64,000 bases of DNA from UBA6770 sp965660875. GTDB taxonomy: Bacteria; Bacteroidota; Bacteroidia; Flavobacteriales_G; Salibacteraceae. The notes beneath the pieces were generated by a model. The model was not told the origin of the DNA and made no database searches. It was given only the letters and a program-made list of their open reading frames with translations. Below, piece by piece: positions 8,918 through 18,200 of this stretch; within the stretch, counting starts at the first letter, position 1; every line of letters begins with the position of its first letter. Made by a program: the position numbers and the translations under genes. The stretch spans positions 62,001 through 126,000 of the forward strand of contig CBFIBQ010000003.1 of assembly GCA_965660875.1 (NCBI GenBank). The letters run 5' to 3'.

Positions 8918-9496
8918 TTAGTTACTCCTATTGATTTTGAGCCACATTGCGGCTGCAACAGTCAAGCTGTCTCTAATCTCTCCCCTTTGATAACGATCGT
9001 ACAGTTCGTCAACCGTGCATTTGTAAACTTTTAAACGCTCTGTTTCATCAGGTTGCGCAGTACCTGCTTCACAGTCTTCGGCAATATAGATTACCGCGCG
9101 TTCGTCAGTTGCTGAGTTACTCAAATCCATTTCAATCACTTTGTGCCAACTTTGAGCAGTCATACCCGTTTCCTCTTTCAATTCTCGCTTTGCAGCAGCC
9201 AATAAAGACTCGTCGCCTGCTGCTCCTCCTTCAGGGATTTCCCAGCTATACGCTTTATGAGGGTAGCGCCATTGTCCCACTAAGGTTACTAAACCGTTGC
9301 GGTCCATTGGAATCACTCCAACAGCGGTATTCTTAAATTGGACAACACCATAAACTCCATTACCTCCTTTAGCGTTTAACACATTGTCGTGCCTAACTTT
9401 TATCCAATCATTTTCATAGACTACTTGCGAGTCTAGAGTTTCCCAACAATTATCCTGTACCGGTAAATCTTTCATAAACACATTTTTAGATATCAC
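8918..9496 (-). CDS. NUDIX hydrolase, ADP-ribose pyrophosphatase-like
   Basis: This 192-residue protein carries a perfect NUDIX box at residues 90-112 (G, five residues, E96, seven residues, REL, K, EETGM). It is preceded by WRYPHKAYSWEIPEGG, typical of the ADP-sugar pyrophosphatase branch (YQWELPAG in E. coli AspP/NudF-like enzymes). The expected reaction is Mg-dependent hydrolysis of ADP-ribose or related nucleotide sugars. Residues 1-7 are poorly family-like, so the ATG at codon 8 (position 9475) is a real alternative start. It is divergent from the Smr gene with under 40 bases between them. Confidence 0.88.
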   Translation of the reverse strand: MISKNVFMKDLPVQDNCWETLDSQVVYENDWIKVRHDNVLNAKGGNGVYGVVQFKNTAVGVIPMDRNGLVTLVGQWRYPHKAYSWEIPEGGAAGDESLLAAAKRELKEETGMTAQSWHKVIEMDLSNSATDERAVIYIAEDCEAGTAQPDETERLKVYKCTVDELYDRYQRGEIRDSLTVAAAMWLKINRSN

Positions 9497-9534
9497 AGGA
9501 GCAATAACGGTTCATCAAGAGCTAAATTTGCCCT

Positions 9535-10107
9535 GTGGAATTAAAAGTAGGCGATAAAGTAAAAGTAATTGATGAAGATGAAACGGGTGTAATCGTTAAA
9601 GTTCAGAGCCGAAACCTTGTCTCTGTGCAATGCAAAGACTTTACCTACAACTACTCCACTAATAAACTCCTATTACTAGAAAAATCTGAGCGTAGTTTAG
9701 AAGAACTGTATCAAGCGTTTTTGCCCGGAAGTGAGCACATAAAAGCAGCTGACAAACCAAAGAAAAAACGTGTAAGCCGTGAAGAAAAAGCAGAGGAACT
9801 GGGAAAGGTAAGAGGCAAACGAAATTCCAAAAACTTACTTGAGTTCGACCTACACATTCATGACTTATTGGTAAAGCACAGTCACATGACAGCGGGCGAA
9901 ATGCTGAATTATCAATTAGACTATGCAGTAAATTGCCTGGAAGAAGCAATAAAGAAAAGAGAGTCAACGATTATTTTTATTCACGGTTTAGGAAAAGGTG
10001 TGCTCAAAACAGAACTGCATCAGATAATAAATGCATATGGATTGGATTATCAAGACGGATTTATGCAAGAGTATGGTCACGGAGCTACACGAGTGGAAAT
10101 AAGATAA
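9535..10107 (+). CDS. Smr-domain protein (MutS2-type C-terminal nuclease-like domain)
   Basis: This 190-residue protein starts with GTG. The N-terminal part (residues 1-50) is a small beta domain (VGDKVKVIDEDETGVIVKVQ), as in DUF2027-type and MutS2-linked proteins. A basic linker (PKKKRVSREEKAEELGKVRGKR) leads to a C-terminal Smr domain (about 100-190) with FDLHIHDL in place of the usual LDLHG and the hallmark IHGLGKGVLK. Smr domains bind branched nucleic acids and can nick or cleave RNA at ribosome collisions. The domain is complete and ends in the expected GATRVEIR. Confidence 0.85.
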   Translation: MELKVGDKVKVIDEDETGVIVKVQSRNLVSVQCKDFTYNYSTNKLLLLEKSERSLEELYQAFLPGSEHIKAADKPKKKRVSREEKAEELGKVRGKRNSKNLLEFDLHIHDLLVKHSHMTAGEMLNYQLDYAVNCLEEAIKKRESTIIFIHGLGKGVLKTELHQIINAYGLDYQDGFMQEYGHGATRVEIR

Positions 10108-10139
10108 GTGTTTTTGTTTCATTCCTTTTAATTTCGCAT

Positions 10140-10470
10140 CGCTGTAGGATATTCTATCGCATAGTTTAATCTATGAGGAAAGTCCAGACACCACAGAGTG
10201 CCGTGCCTTTTGAAAAAAAGGGCAGAATTCGAGGAATCAATTCTGACAGAAAGTGCCACAGAAAATAAACCGCCTCAATTTATTGGGGTAAGGGTGAAAA
10301 GGTGCGGTAAGAGCGCACCAGTATTTTTGGCAACAAAAGTAGCTTGGTAAACCTAACGGGGTGCAAGGTCATGTATACCAGAGCTTAGAGTTACTCGCTC
10401 AATCTGGAGGGTAGACCGCACAGATAAATGATAGATTAAAACAGAATCTGGCTTACTTATTTTTACAGCA
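10140..10470 (+). ncRNA. rnpB: RNase P RNA component
   Basis: The bacterial type A core is visible. GAGGAAAGTCCAGACACCACAGAGTGCCG near 10173 is the P4 5' half and J5 region; GCAAGGTCATGTATACCAGAGC near 10363, GGGTAGACCGCACAGATAAATGATAG near 10409 and AACAGAATCTGGCTTAC near 10440 are the conserved 3' half. The ends pair: GCTGTA at 10141-10146 with TACAGC at 10464-10469, giving helix P1 and setting the boundaries within a few bases. It cuts the 5' leader from pre-tRNAs together with the RnpA protein. A terminator follows directly. Confidence 0.95.
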
Positions 10471-10473
10471 AAG

Positions 10474-10500
10474 AAAAACCCCAATTGGGGTTTTTCTTTT
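10474..10500 (+). terminator. Intrinsic terminator of rnpB
   Basis: AAAAACCCC, a short AATT loop, GGGGTTTTTCTTTT forms a strong hairpin followed by a T-run, just after the P1 3' strand of RNase P RNA. The A-run on the other side means it could also serve transcripts from the minus strand, but the M49 gene ends downstream at 10555 and would reach it as well. Confidence 0.85.
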
Positions 10501-10554
10501 TTCTATTTGTTCATTTACCGGAATAAATTCTATCGTTTTTTCCCAAGAGTATTT

Positions 10555-12579
10555 TTATAACCAAGAATGTGCTTTACCATACTCTAGCATTTGTTGAGTA
10601 AAGTCATCTGGGTATACCACGTTCACATCAATGATTTTATCGTCTTTTTTAACCGGAACAAGCTTTGGGTTAATAAAGCCTCCATAAGGAGCTATATTGA
10701 GTTTCTCTGAGCGTTCCAAAACTTCAGCATGTATATTTTGGTCCACTTGCACACCATAATTCTCAACTAAATCTTTTCCTGCTTTATAATCTCCTTGTGA
10801 TTTAATTCGCTGAATTTCAGCAAGAAGCTCGCCAAAAAGCTCCTGAAGTCTGTTGTAATCATTAATCACAAAATAAGTCTTACCATCTTTTGTTTTCTTC
10901 TCAATTACATTTTCGGCCTTTCCTTTCTCATAAGCCCAAGCCGCAACTAATTGACGATTTCGCATATGTGCTTCTTCAATAATTTCACCCGGTTCCAACC
11001 TTCGTAATTGTGCCATTAAACCGTTACGTATGTAACTATCGTATTCTGCCTTACCGACTTCTAAAGATTCCATAAGGCCCAGTTCAATTAACTTCGGGTT
11101 TAACAAATAGTACAAAGCAACTAAATCAGCTCTACCCTCTTCCAAAGTACTTGCGTAACTCTTTAAGGTTTCTTTCGGGGTTCCTATTCCAGCTTCAAGT
11201 TTTCCAGAAGCGTGACCCACAACTTCGTGCAATGCGGTATGCAATTTCGAAGCAAGTTTACCATGCTTTTTAGATCGTTGATACTCTTCATCTGAGTAAC
11301 AAAACTCTTCTAACATTTTACTTCCCCCAGCAAGAGAATATGCTTCTACTATGTTCCCTAAAGAAACCGATTTGGAACCGTGATTTGCTCTGATCCAATT
11401 GGCATTAGGCAAATTCACGCCTATTGGAGTACTTGGCGAAGCATCACCACTCTCAACAACGGCATTTACCACTTTATAGGTAACACCTGTCACGTTTTCT
11501 TTTTTGTGATTGTCCGCTATGGTCGAACTGTCTTCAAACCACTGCACATTATCTTGCAAAACCTTCATACGCTCAGATGCATCAAAATCCTTTATCTGAA
11601 TAATGGATTCATAAGTAGCACGATACCCCATAGCATCGCCATAAACTTCAATAAAACCATTTATATAATCAATAACATCTTCAGTAGTCCCAACCCATTG
11701 TATGTTGTATTCATCCCATTTCTCTAGACTTCCTGTCTGGTAATATTCAATGAGTAGTTCAAATCCTTTTCGTTGATCTTCTGACTCGGCTACTTCTTTT
11801 GCTTTTTCTAGCCAATACACCATTTTTTCAATCGCTTTAGAGTAGCGACCTCCAACTTTCCAAACATCCTCTTTTAAACCTCCATCATTAGCTCTAACCA
11901 AGGTAGAATTCAATCCATAAGAGATGGGGGTTTCATCTTGTTTGTCCATCTTCTTAGCGTAAAATGCCTCTACTTCTTTTTGAGTAATACCATCCTCATA
12001 AAAATTATTTGCTGAGCCGGCTACTAAGTCTTTTTCTGGGTCAAGGTTTACTCGCTTCATATCCGTACTATCGTCAAACATTATGTCGACAATGCTCGAT
12101 TCAAGTTCGGTATTAGTTTCGGAGAGCAGTTTATCTAAATAAGCTCGTTCAAACCCAGGATTTAACTTCATGGTAGAATAATGGTGATGAATACCATTTG
12201 AAAACCAAACCCGTTTTGTGTAAACCATGAATTCCTTCCATTCTGAGGTTGATGTATCTCCTGAATAGTTGGATACAATGTTCTCTAGAGCTTTCCTGAT
12301 TTTTAGATTGTGCTTGTAGTTTTGATCGTATATAATATCTCGACCACTTAAGCTGACTTGGTATAAGTAATATGCTAATTCTTTTTGTTTGACACTCAAT
12401 TTATCAAAACCAGGCACTTGGTAACGGATTATTTTTAAATCAGCAAACTGCTCCGTCATATATTTAAATTCCTCTGTCTTTAAAGTATCTGTACTTTCCA
12501 CAACTTTTTCATTTTTACTACCGTTACTGCATCCTACAAATAACCCGCACAACAATAGTGAAACCCCTAAATTCTTCAT
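10555..12579 (-). CDS. Lipoprotein peptidase of family M49 (dipeptidyl-peptidase III-like)
   Basis: The product is about 674 residues. The start chosen at 12579 gives a compact lipoprotein signal peptide (MKNLGVSLLLCGLFVGC, lipobox Cys followed by SNGS); a longer frame starting at 12597 adds six residues. The zinc motif of M49 (HExxGH with one extra residue) appears as HEVVGH in TALHEVVGHASGKL, and the downstream glutamate ligand as EEGRADLVALYYL (EECRAD in relatives). DPP III removes dipeptides from the N-terminus of oligopeptides. A lipid-anchored form would act in the periplasm on imported peptides. Bacteroidota homologues are sometimes mislabelled dihydrofolate reductase. Confidence 0.88.
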   Translation of the reverse strand: MKNLGVSLLLCGLFVGCSNGSKNEKVVESTDTLKTEEFKYMTEQFADLKIIRYQVPGFDKLSVKQKELAYYLYQVSLSGRDIIYDQNYKHNLKIRKALENIVSNYSGDTSTSEWKEFMVYTKRVWFSNGIHHHYSTMKLNPGFERAYLDKLLSETNTELESSIVDIMFDDSTDMKRVNLDPEKDLVAGSANNFYEDGITQKEVEAFYAKKMDKQDETPISYGLNSTLVRANDGGLKEDVWKVGGRYSKAIEKMVYWLEKAKEVAESEDQRKGFELLIEYYQTGSLEKWDEYNIQWVGTTEDVIDYINGFIEVYGDAMGYRATYESIIQIKDFDASERMKVLQDNVQWFEDSSTIADNHKKENVTGVTYKVVNAVVESGDASPSTPIGVNLPNANWIRANHGSKSVSLGNIVEAYSLAGGSKMLEEFCYSDEEYQRSKKHGKLASKLHTALHEVVGHASGKLEAGIGTPKETLKSYASTLEEGRADLVALYYLLNPKLIELGLMESLEVGKAEYDSYIRNGLMAQLRRLEPGEIIEEAHMRNRQLVAAWAYEKGKAENVIEKKTKDGKTYFVINDYNRLQELFGELLAEIQRIKSQGDYKAGKDLVENYGVQVDQNIHAEVLERSEKLNIAPYGGFINPKLVPVKKDDKIIDVNVVYPDDFTQQMLEYGKAHSWL

Positions 12580-12626
12580 TAGTTCAATTTTTATCATATG
12601 TCAAATATCGTATAAGTTTTGAGATG

Positions 12627-12656
12627 AAAAAAGGGGCACAAGGCCCCTTAAAAAAT
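12627..12656 (-). terminator. Terminator after the 846-residue T9SS protein gene
   Basis: On the minus strand AAGGGGC, a five-base loop and GCCCCTT (arms at 12631-12637 and 12643-12649) are followed by a run of T. It lies between the end of the repeat-protein gene (12672) and the start of the M49 gene, and is nearly symmetric. Confidence 0.75.
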
Positions 12657-12671
12657 CTTCTGTTTGTACTC

Positions 12672-15212
12672 TTAATGTTTTTGAATAGGCTGAACTATAG
12701 CTCCATTACTCGTCAACAAACGCACAAAATAAGTTCCAGATTTCAAATTACTTAAATCCAATATAATACTCTCATTATCATTGTGATACACCTGCTTTTC
12801 TCGTACAACTTCTCCAACAACATTCACAACATCAATTGTCAGATCTTTATCAGTAAAGCCCTCAAGGGTTACATTTAAAAGACCGCTTGTAGGGTTAGGA
12901 TAATAATTTACAACAAGCCTATTATGAGGCGATTCTTCTGTACTCAAACAAATGGCGTCATACTCTACCCTTACTTCATCAGATGATGCACAGCCATTTG
13001 CGGTGTCAGTGACCGTTACGGAAAACACCTTACTCTCTTGAACCGTTATTTTCCTTCCTGTAGCACCATTACTCCATAGATAAGAAACACTATCTATTCC
13101 AGCATCGAGCTCTGCATCAGCATCACCACATATTTCTACATCTGCACCCAATGAGAAAACAGGGTTACTATTAATAATAACTTGTGCGCTTGCAGAATCT
13201 GAACAATTCGATCCATTAGTTACGATGTATTTTATTGTATCTACCCCAAAACCAGCAACACCTGGGTCCAATTCCCCATTAGAGACACCATTACCTGTGT
13301 ATGTCCCGCCAACTGGAAGACCTCCTGTAAGCAGTAGCTTATCATCCTGCTCGCACAGCACTAGATTACTCGAATAAGTAACAGAGGGCGCAGGATTTAC
13401 CGTAACTATTTGTAATGAAGTATCACTGCACCCATAAGCATTTGTGAAAGCATACAGTAGCGAATCAAAACCAGCACCTTTTACTTTTGGGTCATACATC
13501 ATATTTGATACGCCAATCCCAAGATATGAACCACCTGAAGGAGCTCCTCCTGACAACATTACTGCAGGTGAGTTATCGCAAAACGGTCCAATACTTGCCA
13601 AACTTGAATTTGTAACCGAATCAACCTCAACAATTTGAAAGGATGAATCTGAGCAATTATCTGAATTGGTATAAACATAAAATACGGTATCAACGCCCGT
13701 TTGATTGAAATAATAAGTACTATCAATGACGTTGTCACCTTTGTAAATACCACCTTTTGGAGTAGCTGTGTTTAAAGTAATTGGTTGTGCGTTTTCACAA
13801 AACCGACCAATGTCCCGAAAATTAACTCCTGGAGCGCTGTTTACAATTGTAGTAGCAAAACTTGTATCTGCACAACCATTTGCAACTTGATACACATAAA
13901 AAACTGTATCCATACCTATCATGGTTGGCTGATATACTGACCCGCCGCTAACATTTGCACCATAATAAGTTCCACCGCCCGGTGTTCCACTATTCAAGTT
14001 TAATTGAGGGGCATTAGAGCAAGTTGGAGAGGGTATTGAAACTGTAGATTTTGTAATTGTATCCAAATAGTAGTTAGATTGAATTGAGTCCGAACATCCC
14101 AGTGTATTTGTAAATGAATAGGTTACAAACTTGATTCCGGTTGTTCCTGCATTACTTGGCACTAGCTTGTTGGAGGTATTATCGATACCTAAACCCGAGT
14201 ATGAGCCGCCCGTTGGCGAGCCTGTCAGCACCAATGAGTCAGCATTACTGCAAATATTACTGGGCATAAAAAAGTTTAACTGTGTTACAGAGTCAACCCT
14301 AACCACTTGCTTCACGGTATCAATGCATCCTCCAACAGAATAAATGTAGCTAATCGTATGATTTCCCCTTCCAACTGAGGCCGGATCAAAAGTAGCAGTA
14401 CTTACACCATTTACTTGGTAAGATCCCATTCCGCCACTTGGCATACCACTTCCAGAGTTTAAATTTAAAGTCCCCGAATTTTCACAAACCGGTCCTATAG
14501 TAGATAAAGCTGCAGTGCACCTAGAAAAACTAAAGGTGAGACCCGAGGCTGGTTTTCTGTTAATATTTGCTGTTTCCGTTGTGCTTGATACTGAAGCTGT
14601 AGTCAATAAATCGCTAACAGAAAGAAACGAACCTGAACCTGTTGCAGTATCTGTTATACCCACAGAAGCACTTGCATTTGCACTTATCGTTCCAGATTCT
14701 GGTCTGTAAATAAACTCGATATTATTTGAGGTTTCGTACAATTTAACTTGAAACGAAATGACGGGAGATGTTGCTTGAAAATTCCATTCATAGTTTCTCC
14801 ATTCAAAGGTATATACTCTATTTGGTGAAGTTCCTGTTGTATTATAGCTTGCTGTTCCTGAAGTACCATCTAAGTCGTCCCATAAAGGGGCGATTAAAGG
14901 ACGAAATATAGAATTATTCGCTAAATCATTTGTCCGCTGCTGAAAGCCTGTTGGAGTTGAGGAGGTGTCAAATGTTAACCAACCGTTAGAGCTTGCTCTT
15001 ATTTTTGAGTAATCTACCCCTCTGTAATTGAATGTAAATCCAATTGGTAAACTTACGCTCACGGCATCGTCAGCTTCAACACTGGACACTGCAGTTCCAC
15101 CTGCAATTGCAGAGAAAGTTCCAGTACTTGCAGAAAAATTATAGTTATTCAACTGCGCGTTCAACGCCAAGCAACCCGACATTGCAATTATGTAAAGTAT
15201 GATTTTTTTCAT
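12672..15212 (-). CDS. T9SS-exported protein with six tandem PKD-like repeats
   Basis: This 846-residue protein has a signal peptide (residues 1-19, MKKIILYIIAMSGCLALNA). Residues about 25-230 form an N-terminal beta-sandwich-like domain (SSNGWLTF, PLWDDLDG) common in Bacteroidota surface proteins. From about 235 to 695 come six tandem units of about 75 residues, each starting with a Cys (CENSG, CSNAD, CSNAP, CENAQ, CDNSP, CEQDD), then a GGxYxGxGV turn and a second Cys (CSDS/CADT), suggesting one disulfide per unit. A last Ig-like unit (GADVEICG) precedes the type A sorting domain from about 765 (YYPNPTSGLLNV, SGTYFVRLLTSNG). Likely a secreted or surface adhesin. Confidence 0.88.
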   Translation of the reverse strand: MKKIILYIIAMSGCLALNAQLNNYNFSASTGTFSAIAGGTAVSSVEADDAVSVSLPIGFTFNYRGVDYSKIRASSNGWLTFDTSSTPTGFQQRTNDLANNSIFRPLIAPLWDDLDGTSGTASYNTTGTSPNRVYTFEWRNYEWNFQATSPVISFQVKLYETSNNIEFIYRPESGTISANASASVGITDTATGSGSFLSVSDLLTTASVSSTTETANINRKPASGLTFSFSRCTAALSTIGPVCENSGTLNLNSGSGMPSGGMGSYQVNGVSTATFDPASVGRGNHTISYIYSVGGCIDTVKQVVRVDSVTQLNFFMPSNICSNADSLVLTGSPTGGSYSGLGIDNTSNKLVPSNAGTTGIKFVTYSFTNTLGCSDSIQSNYYLDTITKSTVSIPSPTCSNAPQLNLNSGTPGGGTYYGANVSGGSVYQPTMIGMDTVFYVYQVANGCADTSFATTIVNSAPGVNFRDIGRFCENAQPITLNTATPKGGIYKGDNVIDSTYYFNQTGVDTVFYVYTNSDNCSDSSFQIVEVDSVTNSSLASIGPFCDNSPAVMLSGGAPSGGSYLGIGVSNMMYDPKVKGAGFDSLLYAFTNAYGCSDTSLQIVTVNPAPSVTYSSNLVLCEQDDKLLLTGGLPVGGTYTGNGVSNGELDPGVAGFGVDTIKYIVTNGSNCSDSASAQVIINSNPVFSLGADVEICGDADAELDAGIDSVSYLWSNGATGRKITVQESKVFSVTVTDTANGCASSDEVRVEYDAICLSTEESPHNRLVVNYYPNPTSGLLNVTLEGFTDKDLTIDVVNVVGEVVREKQVYHNDNESIILDLSNLKSGTYFVRLLTSNGAIVQPIQKH

Positions 15213-15281
15213 GTATCTATTTTTGCAAAAGTATGCTAGACTATTGGTTTTGCTTAATAAACTAAGTTATTAAATAATCCT

Positions 15282-18200
15282 CTAGTGCTGTATTGAAATA
15301 CGAGATTGGGCAACATTTTCTGCACCGATAAGTCGCAAAAAGTACACTCCAGATGCAAATGAAGACACATCAATTTGAAGTTCATCGGAAGAAATGTTAT
15401 TATCCTCCCAAACCAAATTACCTTTTGAGTCAAGCAATGTAACACGGAGCTCAGCACTCAATTTATTGTCAAAACTTATGGTAACCATATCTCTTGCTGG
15501 AATAGGATAAACAGAAACTCCACCATAAACTGCCAATTCTTCCAACCCAACACAAATGGCCTCGTATGAAACTGTTACACTATCTGAAGAAACGCAACCG
15601 TTAAGATTTACCTCTACAGAATAGTTACCAGACCTACTCACAATTATATTACTACTAGTAGCATTAGTACTCCACAAATATTGTGCGCCGCTATTACCAG
15701 CACTTAGCTTTAAGGTATTATTTCCGCATATCTGTTGATCTCCACCAAGGTTCACTGTAGGTTGAGGTTTTACCACTAAGTTTTGCGTTACCTCGTTTGA
15801 ACAACCATTTCTACCGGTATAAGCATAACCGATTGGATGCGTACCTGCACCTGCTGCATCTACGTCAAAAACACTTGTTACGTTATCGACAAAGTTTCCA
15901 GTCAACATACCTCCAGCTGGCAAACCGCGGACTATTTTATAGTCACCTGTACCCTCACACACGTCCAATAGGGAGTTAAAAGTAATTGCTGGCTTTTCTA
16001 ATACATGAATTGTTTTAGCCACCTTAGTAGTACAACCGTTAGGGTTCCAAGCTTCGTAATAAACCTGCTGAGCTCCTACACCAGGAACAGAAGGGTCAAA
16101 ACTACTTCCAGTTACTCCAGTACCACTAAACACACCTCCTGTTGGCGTAGCAGCTAGCGTTGCCGCCGATTCATTTTCACACATAGTATCCACAGCTGTT
16201 ATCACAATCTGAGGAGCCGGCTTCACATTAAAGGACTGAAAAGCAGTATCTGCACAACTATTTTGAGCCACACCGACATAATAGACAGTATCTAAACCTG
16301 CAAACCTAGGAGTGTAAGTTCCAAACCCAACTAGATTTTCATCGTCAAAGAAGTAACCTGGAGTTGGCGTACCAGCAGTTAGTGTATAAGCTGCATTCGT
16401 TTGACACATATCTGGAATTGTTGGCATAGTAGCAGTTGGTGCAGCATCAATTATAATTGCCCCAGAAGTTTGACCAAAACAACCCATACCATCAGAATAG
16501 GTGTAATTTAAATTGTAGGTACCTACACCCAACCCAGTATTAAAATGCGTTCCACCAACAATACCGGTACCTGTGTAGGTTCCGCCGTACTTTATTCCCG
16601 AGGTAAGTTGAACATTACCCTCATTGTCACAATAGCGTTTCGTATTCCAAGACATTGTTGGTTGGGGAATTTCTTTTACCTCAATGGTATCATTAATGAC
16701 ACAACCATTAACACCTGTAGCCGTTACAGAATAACTGCCTTTAGTCGTAATATTTCTTATAGTATTTGTAGAGTTGTTATCCCAAACATATCTCGAAACA
16801 CCTGCGGTAGTAGCATTCGCAACCAGATTGATACTGCTTCCTGTACAATAACCTGTATCATTTCCTAAATCCAATGAAGGTGTTGGTCTAGTAGAAATAG
16901 GTATCATAGACGTACCTGCATCACAACCTTCTACTGAAATCTTAAAGTCATAAAAGAAGTAATAGTAAAAATTAGCTCCATTCAAATCAGACGTTATAAT
17001 CATACTCGTGTCGCTATCTCTATATGGATAGTTCGCTTGATAATGATACTCCAAGCCTGAAGTGTTTGGGTTTTTACCAAAAGCAGATCCTGCTGCAGAT
17101 ATACGATAATCAGATCCCGGTGGAATTTTAAACCCTAAGAACACTTTACTTCCCGCCATTGGAAAAACAGTATCTCTTTTAGTTGCAACTATGTTATTGT
17201 CTTTGTCGCGAACGGTAACTATCATTGTACCAGAGTCGGTAGGGTGAACGGTTACTGTATCAATTACAAGTGGTCGTTTCACATCAAAACGCAAACCCTG
17301 ATTGAACGTAGGGTTGGTCCACGTCAGGGTTGTTTTTGATGTACCATAAGGTGAATCGTCACCGATAGTTGAACTATAATTATCAGAAGCTCTGACATAT
17401 AGCGTATCGGCAGAACTTATATTTACTCTAAAGCTATCACCTACATGTAGGAGGTTTCCATTAGATAAGGCATCATACCACTCCACTCTTTTGGCTCTAG
17501 CTCCGCTGGTAATAACACTGTCTATTCCATCACAGACCACTATCGGACTTGTAAAGGTTTTTACGGAGGGTACTCTATCGACATTAATTCGATCTACAAT
17601 CATAGTATCGTTTTCTCTGTACGTATCTGTATTCAAACCAGAATAAATGAGAGCTGTTAATAATCCTCCTGTTTTTGTATTGATATATCCTACATCAACC
17701 GTGTCGTATTTAGCCGACCCCAATGAACCGTTGTAGGTTGTGCTAACTGTTCCGTTAAATGCGCCAAAAAATTGCACCGAAATCGGAAAAGTTGTTTGCG
17801 CTTGTGTGCCATTGTTCAAAACAAGCACGCGCACTAATTGTGAATCTGCCCCACACCTGCCCGGAGAAGGGCTTATTAACGAAGCAATAGCAATATCGTT
17901 GCTGTCTACTTCAAATTCATCAGCACCCATATCTGGTACAGTTGCTCTTGTCTCGTTGTCAATATCATCTGTCACACCATTTATTCTAATTCCCTTACCG
18001 TTAACAAAAATGGACTTAACGTGTAAGTCATCGGGTGATTTAAAAAACGGATTAATGCTCACGTCTGATGGACCCAAATTCACATTTGAAGGCGTTCCTC
18101 CAGGTGCATACACGTTATTGTGAGTAGAAACAAAAGTGCCCGTGCGGTTGTATGCTGTTCCAGGCATATCTGCGTGAATGTTGTTGTTCCTAAAATTAGA